A DNA stretch of 64,000 nucleotides from Nocardia transvalensis (GTDB lineage Bacteria; Actinomycetota; Actinomycetes; Mycobacteriales; Mycobacteriaceae). The stretch's first letter is position 1. Each line of letters begins with the position of its first letter. This document shows positions 52,407 through 62,088 of this stretch, in pieces. Both the position numbers and the translations under genes were made by a program. The stretch spans positions 1 to 64,000 of the forward strand of contig NZ_JADLQQ010000003.1 in NCBI RefSeq assembly GCF_015477765.1. The letters are read 5' to 3'. Below the pieces are notes generated by a model that made no database searches, was not told where the DNA came from, and saw only the letters and a program-made list of their open reading frames with translations.

Positions 52407-53360
52407 GTGACGGGTCATCGGAAATCGACGGTGTGCGTGCTGGGGACGGGTTTGATCGGTGGGTCGGTGCTGCGTGCGGCCACCGCGGCGGGATATGAAG
52501 CCTGGGGATACAACCGTTCGGCGGCCGGTGCCGACGCCGCACGTGCCGATGGATTCGATGTCGGCGACAGCATCGAAGGGGCGCTCACCCGGGCGGCGGC
52601 GGCCGATGCGCTGATCGTGCTCGCCGTGCCGATGCCCGCCATCGATGCGGTGCTGTCCGCCGTCGAGGAGTTCGCGCCCGAATGCCCGCTCACCGACGTG
52701 GTGAGCGTGAAGGCGCCGGTGGCCGAGGCGGTGCGCAAACATGAACTGGGCGCCCGGTACGTGGGCGGGCATCCGATGGCCGGCACCGCCGAATCGGGCT
52801 GGGCGGCATCCCATCCGGACCTGTTCCGCGATGCCGTGTGGACGGTGGGTGTGGACCCCGGCACCCGGGTCGAGCCGTGGACCCGGGTGGTCCGGCTGGC
52901 GCTGGACTGCGGTGCGGTCGTGGTCCCGGTCGTCTCCGCCGAGCACGACCGCGCGGTGGCCCGCATCTCGCATCTGCCGCATGTGTTCGCCGAGGCTCTG
53001 GCGGTCGTCGGCGCGGGCGGCGGCGATCTGGCGCTCGGCCTGGCGGCCGGGTCGTTCCGGGACGGCACGCGGGTCGCGGCCACCGCACCCGATCTGGTCC
53101 GGGCCATCTGTGAGCCGAACGCCACGGCCCTGCTGGACGCCCTCGACGACGCGCTGCGCCTGCTCGGCGACGCCCGCGACCACCTGGCCGACAACGGCAC
53201 CCTCGGCGAGCTGATCGACGCCGGATACAGCGAACGCGACCGCTACGACACCCTGCGGCGCTGGGACATCACCGATATCCGCCCCGGCGACCACGACTGG
53301 CTGGAGAAGCTGCGCGAGGCCGGACAGCGCGGCGGGGTGATCCGCAGCCTGGACGGTTAG
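52407..53360 (+). CDS. tyrA: Prephenate dehydrogenase
   Basis: A 317-aa enzyme of tyrosine synthesis. The NAD-binding fold is VCVLGTGLIGGSVLRAA; DALIVLAVPMPAIDAVLSAV is the next strand-helix; TDVVSVKAPVAEAVRK, GGHPMAGTAESGW and RISHLPHVFAEAL hold the conserved catalytic His residues and substrate-binding Arg. No ACT domain, as in many actinobacteria. The GTG start places the Gly-rich loop at the usual distance; upstream in-frame starts would overlap the divergent gene. Confidence 0.94.
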   Translation: MTGHRKSTVCVLGTGLIGGSVLRAATAAGYEAWGYNRSAAGADAARADGFDVGDSIEGALTRAAAADALIVLAVPMPAIDAVLSAVEEFAPECPLTDVVSVKAPVAEAVRKHELGARYVGGHPMAGTAESGWAASHPDLFRDAVWTVGVDPGTRVEPWTRVVRLALDCGAVVVPVVSAEHDRAVARISHLPHVFAEALAVVGAGGGDLALGLAAGSFRDGTRVAATAPDLVRAICEPNATALLDALDDALRLLGDARDHLADNGTLGELIDAGYSERDRYDTLRRWDITDIRPGDHDWLEKLREAGQRGGVIRSLDG

Positions 53361-53363
53361 CGC

Positions 53364-54002
53364 TCAGATGCGTTCGGCCAGGCCGGGGTAGTCCAGGATG
53401 AAGCCGTCCGGGTCGACCTTCACGGTGGCGGTGGATACCGGGGACAGGACGTGGATGCCGTCGGGGCCGCTCGAATAGGTGAGGGTGGCTTCCTGGACCA
53501 GGAGGTCGGGGAGGCGGACGTAGACGACGGGAACCTGCGCGTCCTCGGTGGCGTGGGCGAGGCCGTAGCGCCGGATCGGCAGGGTGTTGAAGAACGGGCT
53601 CAGCACCACGTCGACATCCAGGGCGCCGCCGAAGGTGGAGCGCACGTGGGTGCCGCCGGCGTCGATCAGCCAGTAGTTCTCCTGGTCACGTGCGATCGAG
53701 GCGTGCCGCTCGCCCGCGGCGACCGTGCTGCGCACCGACAGCCGCTTGGTCACCCCGGTCTCGTCGGTGACCAGATCGTAGGAGGCGCTGAAGGCCGGGT
53801 GGTCCTCGCATTCACCGGCGATGATCCGGCCGGAGGCACGAATCCGGTTGCCGGTGAGGGTCACTCGCACCGATTCCATGCGGGAGGCGTTGTGCGCCCG
53901 CCAGGTGAGAATCGCGGGCCAGCGCGACGCCTCCGGTGCCGTGTCCACGCCTCCGCCGCTGTCCTGGGCGGCCGCCGAATTGCCCTGGGCTGGATTGCTC
54001 AC
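53364..54002 (-). CDS. Putative glycolipid-binding domain protein
   Basis: A 212-aa protein with the PF06475-type beta-rich fold: WPAILTWRAHNASRMESVRV, SGRIIAGECEDHPAFSASYD, RDQENYWLIDAGGTHVRSTF and DVDVVLSPFFNTLPIRRYGL. The family is called glycolipid-binding but its ligand is unclear. The GTG is chosen for a plausible leader; upstream sequence is low-complexity. Convergent with tyrA, only 3 bases between the stops. Confidence 0.82.
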   Translation of the reverse strand: MSNPAQGNSAAAQDSGGGVDTAPEASRWPAILTWRAHNASRMESVRVTLTGNRIRASGRIIAGECEDHPAFSASYDLVTDETGVTKRLSVRSTVAAGERHASIARDQENYWLIDAGGTHVRSTFGGALDVDVVLSPFFNTLPIRRYGLAHATEDAQVPVVYVRLPDLLVQEATLTYSSGPDGIHVLSPVSTATVKVDPDGFILDYPGLAERI

Positions 54003-54309
54003 CCCTCTACCGTAAGTGACGCGGGGCCTCGCTTCGGCGTGCCGGTTGCGGCGACATACCCGGTGACCGCCCCGACCGCCGACTCGCGGCCGCCGCCAGC
54101 AAACGTTCCGAACACGCGCCGCGGACCCGAACGCCGCCCGCCGCCCGCGGCGGCCGATGCCCTGTCCGGCTGCTCGCCCCGGCTCCGGCGGAAACGGGCA
54201 CGCGTGCACGGACACCGGCACGACTCGATCGCCCACTGTGTGCGGGGCGCACCATCGCGGTGTGCACGACGTCACGACGAGCCGCGGGCCGCGGGTTGCT
54301 CACAGTTGC
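54003..54309. other. No gene seen
   Basis: About 300 bases of GC-rich sequence with open frames on both strands but no motif or ribosome site. Confidence 0.4.
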
Positions 54310-56220
54310 CTATACGAGCGATTCCCGCCAAGCCGTATGCAGCGTGGCGAAACGGCCGGTGGCCGCGATCAATTCGGCCGGGCTGCCGTCCTCGACGATG
54401 CGTCCCGCCTCGAGCACCAGGACGCGATCGGCGATGGCGACGGTCGAGAGCCGGTGGGCGATGATCACCGCCGTGCGTTCGCGCAGCACCGTCTCCAAGG
54501 CGTGCTGCACCTGCCGCTCGCCCGGGATATCGAGGCTGGAGGTGGCCTCGTCCAGCACGATCACCGCCGGATCGGCCAGGAATACCCGGGCGAAGGCGAC
54601 CAGTTGCCGCTGACCGGCCGACAGCCGCCCGCCGCGTCTGCGCACATCGGTTTCGAAACCCTCCGGCAGCGACATCGCGAAGTCGTAGAGCCCGACCGCC
54701 CGGGCCGCGGCGTGGATCTCGGCGTCGGTCGCATCGGGTTTGCCGAGCCGGATATTGTCGGCCACCGAACCGGAGAACAGATAGGCCTCCTGCGTCACCA
54801 TGGCGATATTGCGGCGCAGTTCCACATCGGAAATATCGCGCAGGTCGACACCGTCGAGACGGACCGCCCCACCGGACGGATCGTAGAAACGCGCGATCAG
54901 CTTGGCCAGCGTCGATTTGCCCGCACCGGTCGCACCGACCAGCGCGACCACCTGCCCGGCCGGAATCGTCAGCGAAAACTCCGGTAGCACCGGCGCTTTC
55001 CCGCGATTGTCCGCTATTTCGCCGTCGCCCTGACCTTTCCGCGACGGATATTCGAAATACACATTCTCCAGCCGCAGTTCACCGCGAGCCCGGCCCACCC
55101 GACGCGGCGCGGCCGGCTCGGCCACCGTCGGCTCCTCCTCCAGCACCCCGGAGATCCGCTCCAGGGCCGCGGCGGCGGACTGGTAGGAGTTGAATACCTG
55201 CGCGAGTTCGTCCAACGGCCCGTAGAACTGCCGCATATACAGCAGGAACGCCGCCAGCACACCGATCTCGGTGTGGCCGTGGATGACTCGCCACGCACCG
55301 ACCACCAGGATGACCACGGTGGTGGCGTTATTGATCAGCCGGACCAGCCCGATGTAGGTGGCCATGCCGCGCAGAGCGGCGGTATTGGCGGCACGGTATT
55401 CGGAGTCCTCGTCGGCCAGGATGGTCTCGTTGCGACTCTCGCGGCGGAAGGCCTGCACCGCCCGGATACCGCCCATGGTCTCCACGAAGTGCACGACCAC
55501 CTTCGCGATCGCGCCGCGGGTGCGCCGGTATCCGGCCCGCTGCCGCCGCTGCGCCCAGCGGGTGACATAGACCAGCGGCACGAAGCCCGCCAGCACCACC
55601 AGCGCCAGCGGAATGTCCAGCCACAGCAGGATGATCGCGATCGTGCCCACCGACAGCACCGCGCTCAGGGCGTCGTTGAGCGCACGGTCGAGCAGATCCT
55701 CGAGCGACTCCAGATCGCTGGTGAGCCGGGCGACGATCTTGCCGGAGGTGTAGTTCTCGTGGAAGGCCACCGACAGCCGCTGCACATGGGTGAACACGCG
55801 CATCCGCAGGTCGAACAGCACATTCTGGCTCAGTCGCCCGGCGACGCGCACGAACAGGTACGTGGTGACCCCGCCCAGCAGCGTGCAGCCGGTGATCCCC
55901 GCGATCGCGACGATCAGCGGCATCCAGTCACCGGCCATGGCCCGTCCCACACCGGAATCGAGGCCGTGCGCGACGAACAGCGGTGTCGCGACCATGGTGG
56001 CGTTATCGATCACGATCAGCACGAGGGCGGTGAGCGCCGACAGCCGATACGGGCGAACCAGCGACCACAGCAGCCGTCGTGACCGTGCCGCCAGGGCGAG
56101 GTTCACCGCCTCGGTGGCCTCGGTCTCCTCGGCCGCAACGCCCCGCCAGCCATCGTCGGTATCGGGGGCCGCGGGACCGCCGGTCGTTGGATGTTGTTGT
56201 GTAGCCGTGGTTTCCGTCAT
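54310..56220 (-). CDS. ABC exporter half-transporter (competent Walker B)
   Basis: A 636-aa exporter subunit: six membrane helices (about 50-330), then an ATPase with Walker A GATGAGKST, signature RLSAGQRQLVAFARVF (LSAGQ), Walker B VIVLDEATSSLD with the catalytic Glu, and H-loop VIIAHRLST. The ATG with AGGAGG 8 bases upstream is preferred over a GTG within that ribosome site. Forms a pair with the upstream ABC gene, whose Walker B is degenerate, so the two should heterodimerise. Substrate unknown, probably drug or lipid. Confidence 0.93.
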   Translation of the reverse strand: MTETTATQQHPTTGGPAAPDTDDGWRGVAAEETEATEAVNLALAARSRRLLWSLVRPYRLSALTALVLIVIDNATMVATPLFVAHGLDSGVGRAMAGDWMPLIVAIAGITGCTLLGGVTTYLFVRVAGRLSQNVLFDLRMRVFTHVQRLSVAFHENYTSGKIVARLTSDLESLEDLLDRALNDALSAVLSVGTIAIILLWLDIPLALVVLAGFVPLVYVTRWAQRRQRAGYRRTRGAIAKVVVHFVETMGGIRAVQAFRRESRNETILADEDSEYRAANTAALRGMATYIGLVRLINNATTVVILVVGAWRVIHGHTEIGVLAAFLLYMRQFYGPLDELAQVFNSYQSAAAALERISGVLEEEPTVAEPAAPRRVGRARGELRLENVYFEYPSRKGQGDGEIADNRGKAPVLPEFSLTIPAGQVVALVGATGAGKSTLAKLIARFYDPSGGAVRLDGVDLRDISDVELRRNIAMVTQEAYLFSGSVADNIRLGKPDATDAEIHAAARAVGLYDFAMSLPEGFETDVRRRGGRLSAGQRQLVAFARVFLADPAVIVLDEATSSLDIPGERQVQHALETVLRERTAVIIAHRLSTVAIADRVLVLEAGRIVEDGSPAELIAATGRFATLHTAWRESLV

Positions 56221-56271
56221 CGAACTCACCTCCTTTCCATCGGTGTCCGCGCCGCGCGCCGGGCCGTCGGG

Positions 56272-58110
56272 TCAGTGCGTCGAAGCGGGCGCATCGACGT
56301 CACCTCCCATCAGTTCGCGGTAGCGGGGGCAGGTTTCCAGCAGCTGCTCGTGCGGGCCGTCGGCGATGATGCGGCCGCCGTCCAGCACGGCGACCCGATC
56401 GGCCCAGGCGGCCGTGGAGGGTCGGTGTGCGACCAGCAGGACGGTGGCCCCGGCGAGGGCGGCGTGCAGGCGGGTCTGGACCTGTTCCTCGGTGTCCACG
56501 TCCAGTGCCGACAGCGGGTCGTCCAGGATGACGATGTGGCCGCCCGGATGCTTCTGGCGGGCCAGCACCGCACGGGCCAGGGCCAATCGCTGGCGCTGCC
56601 CGCCGGACAGGCTGAGGCCCTGTTCACCGATCCGGGTACGCAAACCCCATGGCAGGTCGTCGACGAATTCGGTGGCGCGGGCGACGTCCAGGGCGGCGCG
56701 GATCTGCTCGGTCGCGGCGTCGGGATAGCCGAGGGTGATGTTCTCGCGCACGCTGGCGGAGAACAGCACCGGATCCTCGAAGGCCACCGACACGATGGAG
56801 CGCAGGTCCGCCAGCCGCAGCGTGCGAATGTCGACGCCGTCGATGGTCACCGTGCCCGCGGACACGTCGTAGAGCCGCGGCACCAGACCCAGCAGCGCGG
56901 ATTTGCCGCTTCCGGTGGCGCCGACCACCGCGACCGTCTCGCCGGGACGAATGCGCAGCGAAATATCGTGCAGCAGATCGCGTTCGGCATCCGGGAAGCG
57001 GAAACGCACGCTGTCGAACAGCAATTCGCCCCGTACCGAGGTCGGCAGCGAGGCGGGCCGCTCGGAATCGGTGATGGTCACCGGGGTGTCGATGATCTCC
57101 CAGTAGCGTTCGGCGGCGGTGCGTGCTTGGTTCAGTTCCGCCAGCAGGAATCCGAAGCCCATGATCGGCCACTGCAGGAAGGTCGCGAGGGTGATCCCGG
57201 CGACCAGGGTGCCCAGCGTCATCGCGTCGTGGACGAGCAGATATCCGCCGATGGCCAGCGCCGCCGCAATGCCGAGACCGGACAGGGTGTTCAGCGCCGT
57301 CCACAGGCGAGCGGCCAACCGGACCTTATCCATTTCGAGGGCCTGCAGCTCACGGGACTGCCGCCGGAATCGGCGGCCGAACCACGGCCCGCGCCCGAAC
57401 GCCTTGAGCACCCGGATGCCCTGCGCCGATTCCTCGACCGTGGTGGCCAGGTCGCCGGACTGGTCCTGGGCGCGACGGGAGGCGCGGCCGTACTCCTGCT
57501 CGAAGCGCAAACTCGACAGCACCAACGGAATCGCGATCAGCAGCTGTACCAGGCCGATCTGCCAGCTGAAGACGAACAGGACGGCCACACCGACCGCCAG
57601 CCCGGTGGTGAGCGACAGCAGCGACGGCGCGACGAAGGCGAAAAACCTTCGCAGCGTGGCCATGTCGGTGATTGCGCGGGAGGTGAGCTGGCCGGATTCC
57701 ATGCCGTCGTGCGCACCCACCGACAGAATCTGCAGCCGCTGGAACAGGGTGGCGCGCAACGTCACCTCGAGCTCGCTGGCCGGGCGGGCGATGATCCACC
57801 GGCGGGACCAGGCCGTGCATGTGCTGATCACGCTCAGCCCGATCACCAGCAGCACCGGATGCCAGATGGCGTCGAAATCGTGGCGCGCCACCGGACCGTC
57901 CACGATCCGGGCGGTCATCACCGGCAACAGGATGTCGCACAGCATGCCCACGAGGGACAGCACCGCGCTGCCGAACAGCGGAATGCGGTACCAGCGGATA
58001 TCAGGCCACAGCCGACGTAACGGGCTCGAGCGCGCGGCGGCGCCGGGTTCCGCCGATTTCGTACTGTCGGCCTCCGCATCGGCCGAGGCTCCCGCTAGGG
58101 CGACGGACAA
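56272..58110 (-). CDS. ABC exporter half-transporter (degenerate Walker B)
   Basis: A 612-aa exporter subunit. Walker A is GATGSGKSA, signature SLSGGQRQRLALARAV is canonical, Walker B is IVILDDPLSALD with Asp in place of the catalytic Glu, H-loop LLVAHRPST. The canonical signature here completes the competent site of the partner, while its own Walker B gives the degenerate site. The start is probably a TTG with GGGGGA 7 bases upstream; a GTG 16 codons further upstream is also open. Confidence 0.9.
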   Translation of the reverse strand: MSVALAGASADAEADSTKSAEPGAAARSSPLRRLWPDIRWYRIPLFGSAVLSLVGMLCDILLPVMTARIVDGPVARHDFDAIWHPVLLVIGLSVISTCTAWSRRWIIARPASELEVTLRATLFQRLQILSVGAHDGMESGQLTSRAITDMATLRRFFAFVAPSLLSLTTGLAVGVAVLFVFSWQIGLVQLLIAIPLVLSSLRFEQEYGRASRRAQDQSGDLATTVEESAQGIRVLKAFGRGPWFGRRFRRQSRELQALEMDKVRLAARLWTALNTLSGLGIAAALAIGGYLLVHDAMTLGTLVAGITLATFLQWPIMGFGFLLAELNQARTAAERYWEIIDTPVTITDSERPASLPTSVRGELLFDSVRFRFPDAERDLLHDISLRIRPGETVAVVGATGSGKSALLGLVPRLYDVSAGTVTIDGVDIRTLRLADLRSIVSVAFEDPVLFSASVRENITLGYPDAATEQIRAALDVARATEFVDDLPWGLRTRIGEQGLSLSGGQRQRLALARAVLARQKHPGGHIVILDDPLSALDVDTEEQVQTRLHAALAGATVLLVAHRPSTAAWADRVAVLDGGRIIADGPHEQLLETCPRYRELMGGDVDAPASTH

Positions 58111-58273
58111 GACGGTTCCCCCTTCGTCGTTCGCAGGATGAGGTCCCAGCCACCGCACAGAACACGGTCGTGCAGCTCACACCGGGGGTACGAACTTCCA
58201 GGCTGCCAGCTCTTCGCGCTCGGGCCAACCGATTTTCCGCCGCCGCGACCGGCCCCGGCCTAGAGTGCGAGGC

Positions 58274-58552
58274 GTGTTGATCGTCGCCGGTTATCTCCGG
58301 GTCACCGATCGTGACCGTTATCTCGATGCCTGCCGCAAGGTGGTCGTCGCGGCCCGCGCCGCCGACGGCTGCCTCGACTACAGCCTCGGCGCCGACCTGG
58401 TCGAGCCCGACCGGGTCAACGTCTACGAGCGCTGGACCACCCGCGCGGCCGTCGAAGCCTTCCGCGGCGAGGGGCCGGGCGAAGACCTGTCGGACCGGAT
58501 CGTCGACGCCGACGTCCGCGAGTTCACCTGCGACACCGAGCAGCAGTTGTAG
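58274..58552 (+). CDS. Antibiotic biosynthesis monooxygenase (ABM) domain protein
   Basis: A 92-aa ferredoxin-fold protein: IVAGYLRVTDRDRYLDACRK, AADGCLDYSLGADLVEPDRV then NVYERWTTRAAVEAF, the complete ABM core. Family members include cofactor-free monooxygenases, haem-degrading enzymes and quinol oxidases; no haem-ligand pattern is obvious. Two GTG starts three codons apart are possible; the second is used. Confidence 0.87.
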   Translation: MLIVAGYLRVTDRDRYLDACRKVVVAARAADGCLDYSLGADLVEPDRVNVYERWTTRAAVEAFRGEGPGEDLSDRIVDADVREFTCDTEQQL

Positions 58553-58577
58553 TCGTCCCGCTCCGCGGTGGGGGCCG

Positions 58578-59354
58578 TCACAGCCACGCGGGCAGCGTGG
58601 GCAGGTCGCCGATGAGATCCGAGCCGTCGGAGCGCCCGATCAGCCAGGCCACGACGCTGTGTGCCGAGCCGGTGACAGTAGTGGTCGGAGTGGAACCGAT
58701 CGTGGTGGTGTAGCCGGTGTCGGTGGTTTCGATCGTGAAGCTCGGCGGGGGCGGCTGGGACGGGTCGGAGGTCATGGGTTTGGCGTCGGCGGGACGATTG
58801 GTGGCCGCCGCACGGTCCAGGCCCGCCACCACCTCCGGAAGCAGGCGGGCGACGAACTCGGCGGGCCAATCCGAGGGCTGGTAGCCGACTTTCAGATCGA
58901 CATGGTGAATCTCGATCTCGCGCAACCGAAGCCACGGCACCACCGTCGCGGGCAGCTCCTTGCCGGTGCGCGTGCGGATCAGCCGCGGCCAGCGGTCGGC
59001 GGGCATGGTGCGCGCCAACGCCAGCCAGCGATCGGAGGCGGCGCGCAGATCGATCAGCTGCTCGGCGATCGGGCGCGGGGCACCGGCCTCGATATCGGAG
59101 TCACGCAGGAATTGGCTTGCGTACTGCGGGGTTTCGATGCCGGTGCGGGCCCACAGCAACAGATTCAGCAGACCGTCGGCATTGCGGGCGAGGTGCGCCA
59201 GCACATGCCCGCGCGTCCAGCCCGGCAGCAGGGAGGGCTCGGGCACATCGCTGTCGCGCAGTTCGGCCACGGCGCCGAGGAGGCGCTGAGTAGCCTCGTC
59301 GACGGTATCGAGCAGGGACAGGTGCTCGGTGAGCTCCGGCGCGTCGCTGGTCAC
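58578..59354 (-). CDS. Maleylpyruvate isomerase/MDMPI-family mycothiol-dependent enzyme
   Basis: A 258-aa DinB-fold protein. The metal-binding His residues are in LLPGWTRGHVLAHLARNADG and LREIEIHHVDLKVGY, the two hallmarks of MDMPI proteins. The C-terminal 80 residues form the second (SCP-like) domain with FTIETTDTGYTTTIG. The family uses mycothiol, a thiol restricted to actinobacteria, in detoxification and isomerisation. GTG start. Confidence 0.9.
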   Translation of the reverse strand: MTSDAPELTEHLSLLDTVDEATQRLLGAVAELRDSDVPEPSLLPGWTRGHVLAHLARNADGLLNLLLWARTGIETPQYASQFLRDSDIEAGAPRPIAEQLIDLRAASDRWLALARTMPADRWPRLIRTRTGKELPATVVPWLRLREIEIHHVDLKVGYQPSDWPAEFVARLLPEVVAGLDRAAATNRPADAKPMTSDPSQPPPPSFTIETTDTGYTTTIGSTPTTTVTGSAHSVVAWLIGRSDGSDLIGDLPTLPAWL

Positions 59355-59460
59355 GATTCTCGAGATTACTCACCGCGACGCCCGAACGCCTCCCCCGATT
59401 CTCAGGTTTTCCTGATATTGCGCACGGACCCCTTACAGGCGGCGCTGCCACGGTGGAAGC

Positions 59461-59589
59461 ATGAGCATCGTTATCGAAGCAATAGTCGTGGCCATGGGCC
59501 TGGCCGTCTTCACCGCCATGGCCGCCTCCGGGGCGCTCGCCTCCTCGGCTCCGCGGTCACTGGTGGCCGTGCGGGCCCGTCGTCGCTGA
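59461..59589 (+). CDS. Possible small membrane peptide
   Basis: A 42-codon frame starting ATG: one hydrophobic helix (IEAIVVAMGLAVFTAMAASG) and a basic tail VAVRARRR. The ribosome site is weak. It overlaps the end of the convergent DUF998 gene by 80 bases, so it could also be a chance frame. Confidence 0.3.
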   Translation: MSIVIEAIVVAMGLAVFTAMAASGALASSAPRSLVAVRARRR

Positions 59590-60295
59590 CCGTGCGACCG
59601 GCCACCCAGATCTGGACCGCCAGCATCACCAGCCACAGCGACATCGCGCCGACCTGGATGCGCTGGGCGATGCCGAGCGCATAGTTGCCGGGCAGGTTGT
59701 CGGCGATCAGCATCCAGGCCGTCACGGCCGCCCCGAGAACGAGAATCCACAGGCCGGAATGCCGCAGGATCGGCCAGCGCCGATAGCGGAACGCGGCCGC
59801 ACTGAATGCGATCATCGCCACGAATATCGAGGTCACCGCCAACGTGCTGGTCAGCGCGTGAACCTGATGCAGTTGCGGGAACAGCCCACCGCAGGTTCGA
59901 GATGTGCACGGCCGTATCGGCCACTGGGCGTCGGCGATGGTCGCGGCCCCGAAACAGCCCAGCGCCACCCAGCCGACGGTCGAGAGCGGGCGCCGCGGGA
60001 ATGCGAACAGCCCCGCCACCGCGGCGATCAATGCCAGCGTGCCGGTCACGGTGTCGGCGGTGGAGAACACCCAGCCGTACGGGCGGCCCTCGGCATCGAG
60101 TTCGCTGAGGAAGGACGTGACCGGGTTCAGGCCGACCGGCAACACGAACTCCAGCACCCAGGACGAATAGCAGAGACCGGCGACGGCGATAACCGTCGCG
60201 ATACACCAGCGCAGGGCCCTGAAACGCCTGCGCCCGGGCGGCGTCGGCGGTTCGAGCACGGCCACCGCCTCGGGGGTGGGTTCGGTCGGCGTCAT
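59510..60295 (-). CDS. DUF998 family membrane protein
   Basis: A 261-aa multipass protein with six hydrophobic helices. DUF998 features: NPVTSFLSELDAEGRPYGWV after the first helix, TLALIAAVAGLFAF, GAATIADAQWPIRPCTSR with a Cys pair in an external loop (CTSRTC), and LHQVHALTSTLAVTSIFVAM. Function unknown. The ATG follows a region convergent with the Vsr gene's tail. Confidence 0.88.
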   Translation of the reverse strand: MTPTEPTPEAVAVLEPPTPPGRRRFRALRWCIATVIAVAGLCYSSWVLEFVLPVGLNPVTSFLSELDAEGRPYGWVFSTADTVTGTLALIAAVAGLFAFPRRPLSTVGWVALGCFGAATIADAQWPIRPCTSRTCGGLFPQLHQVHALTSTLAVTSIFVAMIAFSAAAFRYRRWPILRHSGLWILVLGAAVTAWMLIADNLPGNYALGIAQRIQVGAMSLWLVMLAVQIWVAGRTVSDDGPARPPVTAEPRRRAPRRRPWR

Positions 60296-60353
60296 CGCCC
60301 TTCCGTCTCGGGAAATCGGTCGGCTGGTCGCCTCGGTCCCCCTCCATCATGAA

Positions 60354-60767
60354 CTATGGGCCCGACAACGCGGCCTGCACGCGATCGGCCGCGTCGGCCG
60401 CGCTCTCGTGCTCCCAGACCCGCACGACCTGCCATCCGGCCGCGATCAACCGGGCGTCGGTGTCGCGGTCGCGGGCCACGTTCCCGGCCAGCTTGTCCGC
60501 CCACCACTGGGCGTTGTTCTTCGGATAGGTGGCGTGTTGCGGGCAGCAGTGCCAGAAACAGCCGTCCACGTAGACGGCCACCTTGCGCCGTGGAAATACC
60601 AGATCGGCGCGCCTGCGCAGACCGGGCAGCGGGGCGCGATCGACGAAGAACCGGCAACCGCGCCTGTGTAATTCCTTGCGCAGCGCGGTCTCGGGTGCGG
60701 TGCCGGCACGGCGTTGGCGTGCCATCCGAGCACTGGTCACCGCATCGGTGCCGGGTCGTTCAGTCAC
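60354..60767 (-). CDS. vsr: Very short patch repair endonuclease
   Basis: A 137-aa mismatch nuclease that nicks at T:G mismatches made by deamination of 5-methylcytosine. The hallmark regions are GTAPETALRKELHRRGCRFF, the catalytic RRADLVFPRRKVAVYVDGCF and WHCCPQHATYP with zinc ligands. Its GTG overlaps the stop of the C5-methyltransferase gene (GTGA), so repair of damage caused by that enzyme is the clear role. Confidence 0.95.
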   Translation of the reverse strand: MTERPGTDAVTSARMARQRRAGTAPETALRKELHRRGCRFFVDRAPLPGLRRRADLVFPRRKVAVYVDGCFWHCCPQHATYPKNNAQWWADKLAGNVARDRDTDARLIAAGWQVVRVWEHESAADAADRVQAALSGP

Positions 60768-61921
60768 GCTGCCTCCTGGGGAAAGCCTCCCATTCGGGCC
60801 AGATGGTTCTCCATATCCTGCAGAAATCCGGGCGGGAATCGCAGGCTGCCGCGGCCCGCGCGGCGGAGGAATCCGGCGGTGGCGCGGGCCGACAGCAGCC
60901 GCGCGTCCTCGAGGAACCAGCGCAGATCCTCATACGGCTCGTGCACCGGCCAGGTCGACACCGGCATGCGGTAGGCCACTCCGGCACGGCCCCAGGCCGC
61001 CGTGGGCCAGCGATGACCGCTCAGCGGAACCTCGTCCGGCAGGCACTCCGCGCTCGGCGCGGTCAACCGGGCACCCACCCAGGAGGCCATCCGCACGCTC
61101 ACCGCGTTGCCGACCAGCTTCCAGCGATGGCCCTGGCGCACGTCGGGCGCGGTCAGCGCCGGGGCCGTCCAATTGCGGGAGAATCCTTGCAGCCGTTCGG
61201 CATCGGTGATGCCCGGCGTGACGATCTCACCCGACGGCAGACGCACCGCCGGGGGGCTGGCGATGCCCAGGCCCGACCCGCCCTTGAGGGTGGGCACGGC
61301 GTTGACCGCCCAGCCCAGTCCGCGCACGCCCTCGGTCCAGTAGAAGCCGCAGGGGTCGGTGGCCGGATCGCCGATGATGCGTGGCCCGGCGTCGGTGCCG
61401 AACAGCACCGGCCGCGGATCCTCGGTGCGTGAGGCCAGCATCAGCACGCGCTGGCGGCGCTGTGGCAGCCCGAAGGCGCGCGCATCCACCACCCGGTACG
61501 CCCAGGTGTAGCCGAGCTCCTCCAGGGCGGTGGTGATGTGGCGCATCGCCTGCCCGCGGCCCAGCTGCAGCATGAACGGGACATTCTCGATCAGCAGCCA
61601 GCGCGGGCCGCGCCGGCGCCGCACCAGCCGGAACACCTCGTCCACCAATCCCGAACGGGCGCCGGTGATTCCGGCGGTCCGCCCGGCCTGCGACAGGTCC
61701 TGGCAGGGAAATCCGGCGGCAACCAGATCGGTGCCGGACGGCAGGGCCCGCAGCCGCGTCACATCCGCATGCAGTTCGACCTCGGGGAAACGCGCGGACA
61801 GCACCGCCCGCGCCCCATGGTCGATCTCACACAGCAGCTCGGTCTGCCATCCGTGCGCGCCGAGCCCGAGCTCGAGTCCGCCGATACCGGCGAACAGCCC
61901 GACCATCCGCGCGCCCGTCAC
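60764..61921 (-). CDS. DNA cytosine-C5 methyltransferase
   Basis: A 385-aa Dcm-type enzyme. Motif I VGLFAGIGGLELGLGAHGW, motif IV GFPCQDLSQAG with catalytic Cys, motif VI LLIENVPFM, motif VIII QRRQRVLMLAS, motifs IX-X RLQGFSRNW and GHRWKLVGNAVSV are in order. The GTG start has GAAAGGA upstream; an ATG five codons later is possible. A 110-residue C-terminal extension follows motif X (RRAGRGSLRFPPGFLQDMEN). The Vsr gene is coupled to it; no cognate restriction endonuclease is adjacent. Confidence 0.95.
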   Translation of the reverse strand: MTGARMVGLFAGIGGLELGLGAHGWQTELLCEIDHGARAVLSARFPEVELHADVTRLRALPSGTDLVAAGFPCQDLSQAGRTAGITGARSGLVDEVFRLVRRRRGPRWLLIENVPFMLQLGRGQAMRHITTALEELGYTWAYRVVDARAFGLPQRRQRVLMLASRTEDPRPVLFGTDAGPRIIGDPATDPCGFYWTEGVRGLGWAVNAVPTLKGGSGLGIASPPAVRLPSGEIVTPGITDAERLQGFSRNWTAPALTAPDVRQGHRWKLVGNAVSVRMASWVGARLTAPSAECLPDEVPLSGHRWPTAAWGRAGVAYRMPVSTWPVHEPYEDLRWFLEDARLLSARATAGFLRRAGRGSLRFPPGFLQDMENHLARMGGFPQEAA

Positions 61922-62043
61922 ACCTGTCCTTTCGCCCGAGTACCGTGCGGGCACCGCCGACCAGCGCACCGGGCCCGGGCAAGCACGTTACTCGAGCCAT
62001 TCGGCGCAGTCAGCGATCGACACCGCGACACCCGCGCGAAAGC

Positions 62044-62081
62044 AACTGTCCCCCATCGGTTTCAACCGATGGGGGACAGTT
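62044..62081. terminator. Bidirectional intrinsic terminator next to tRNA-Arg
   Basis: Perfect 18-base arms (AACTGTCCCCCATCGGTT and complement) with a 2-base loop. On the minus strand it follows the tRNA-Arg 3' end; a T-run lies on the plus strand side. Confidence 0.85.
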
Positions 62082-62088
62082 TTTCGAG

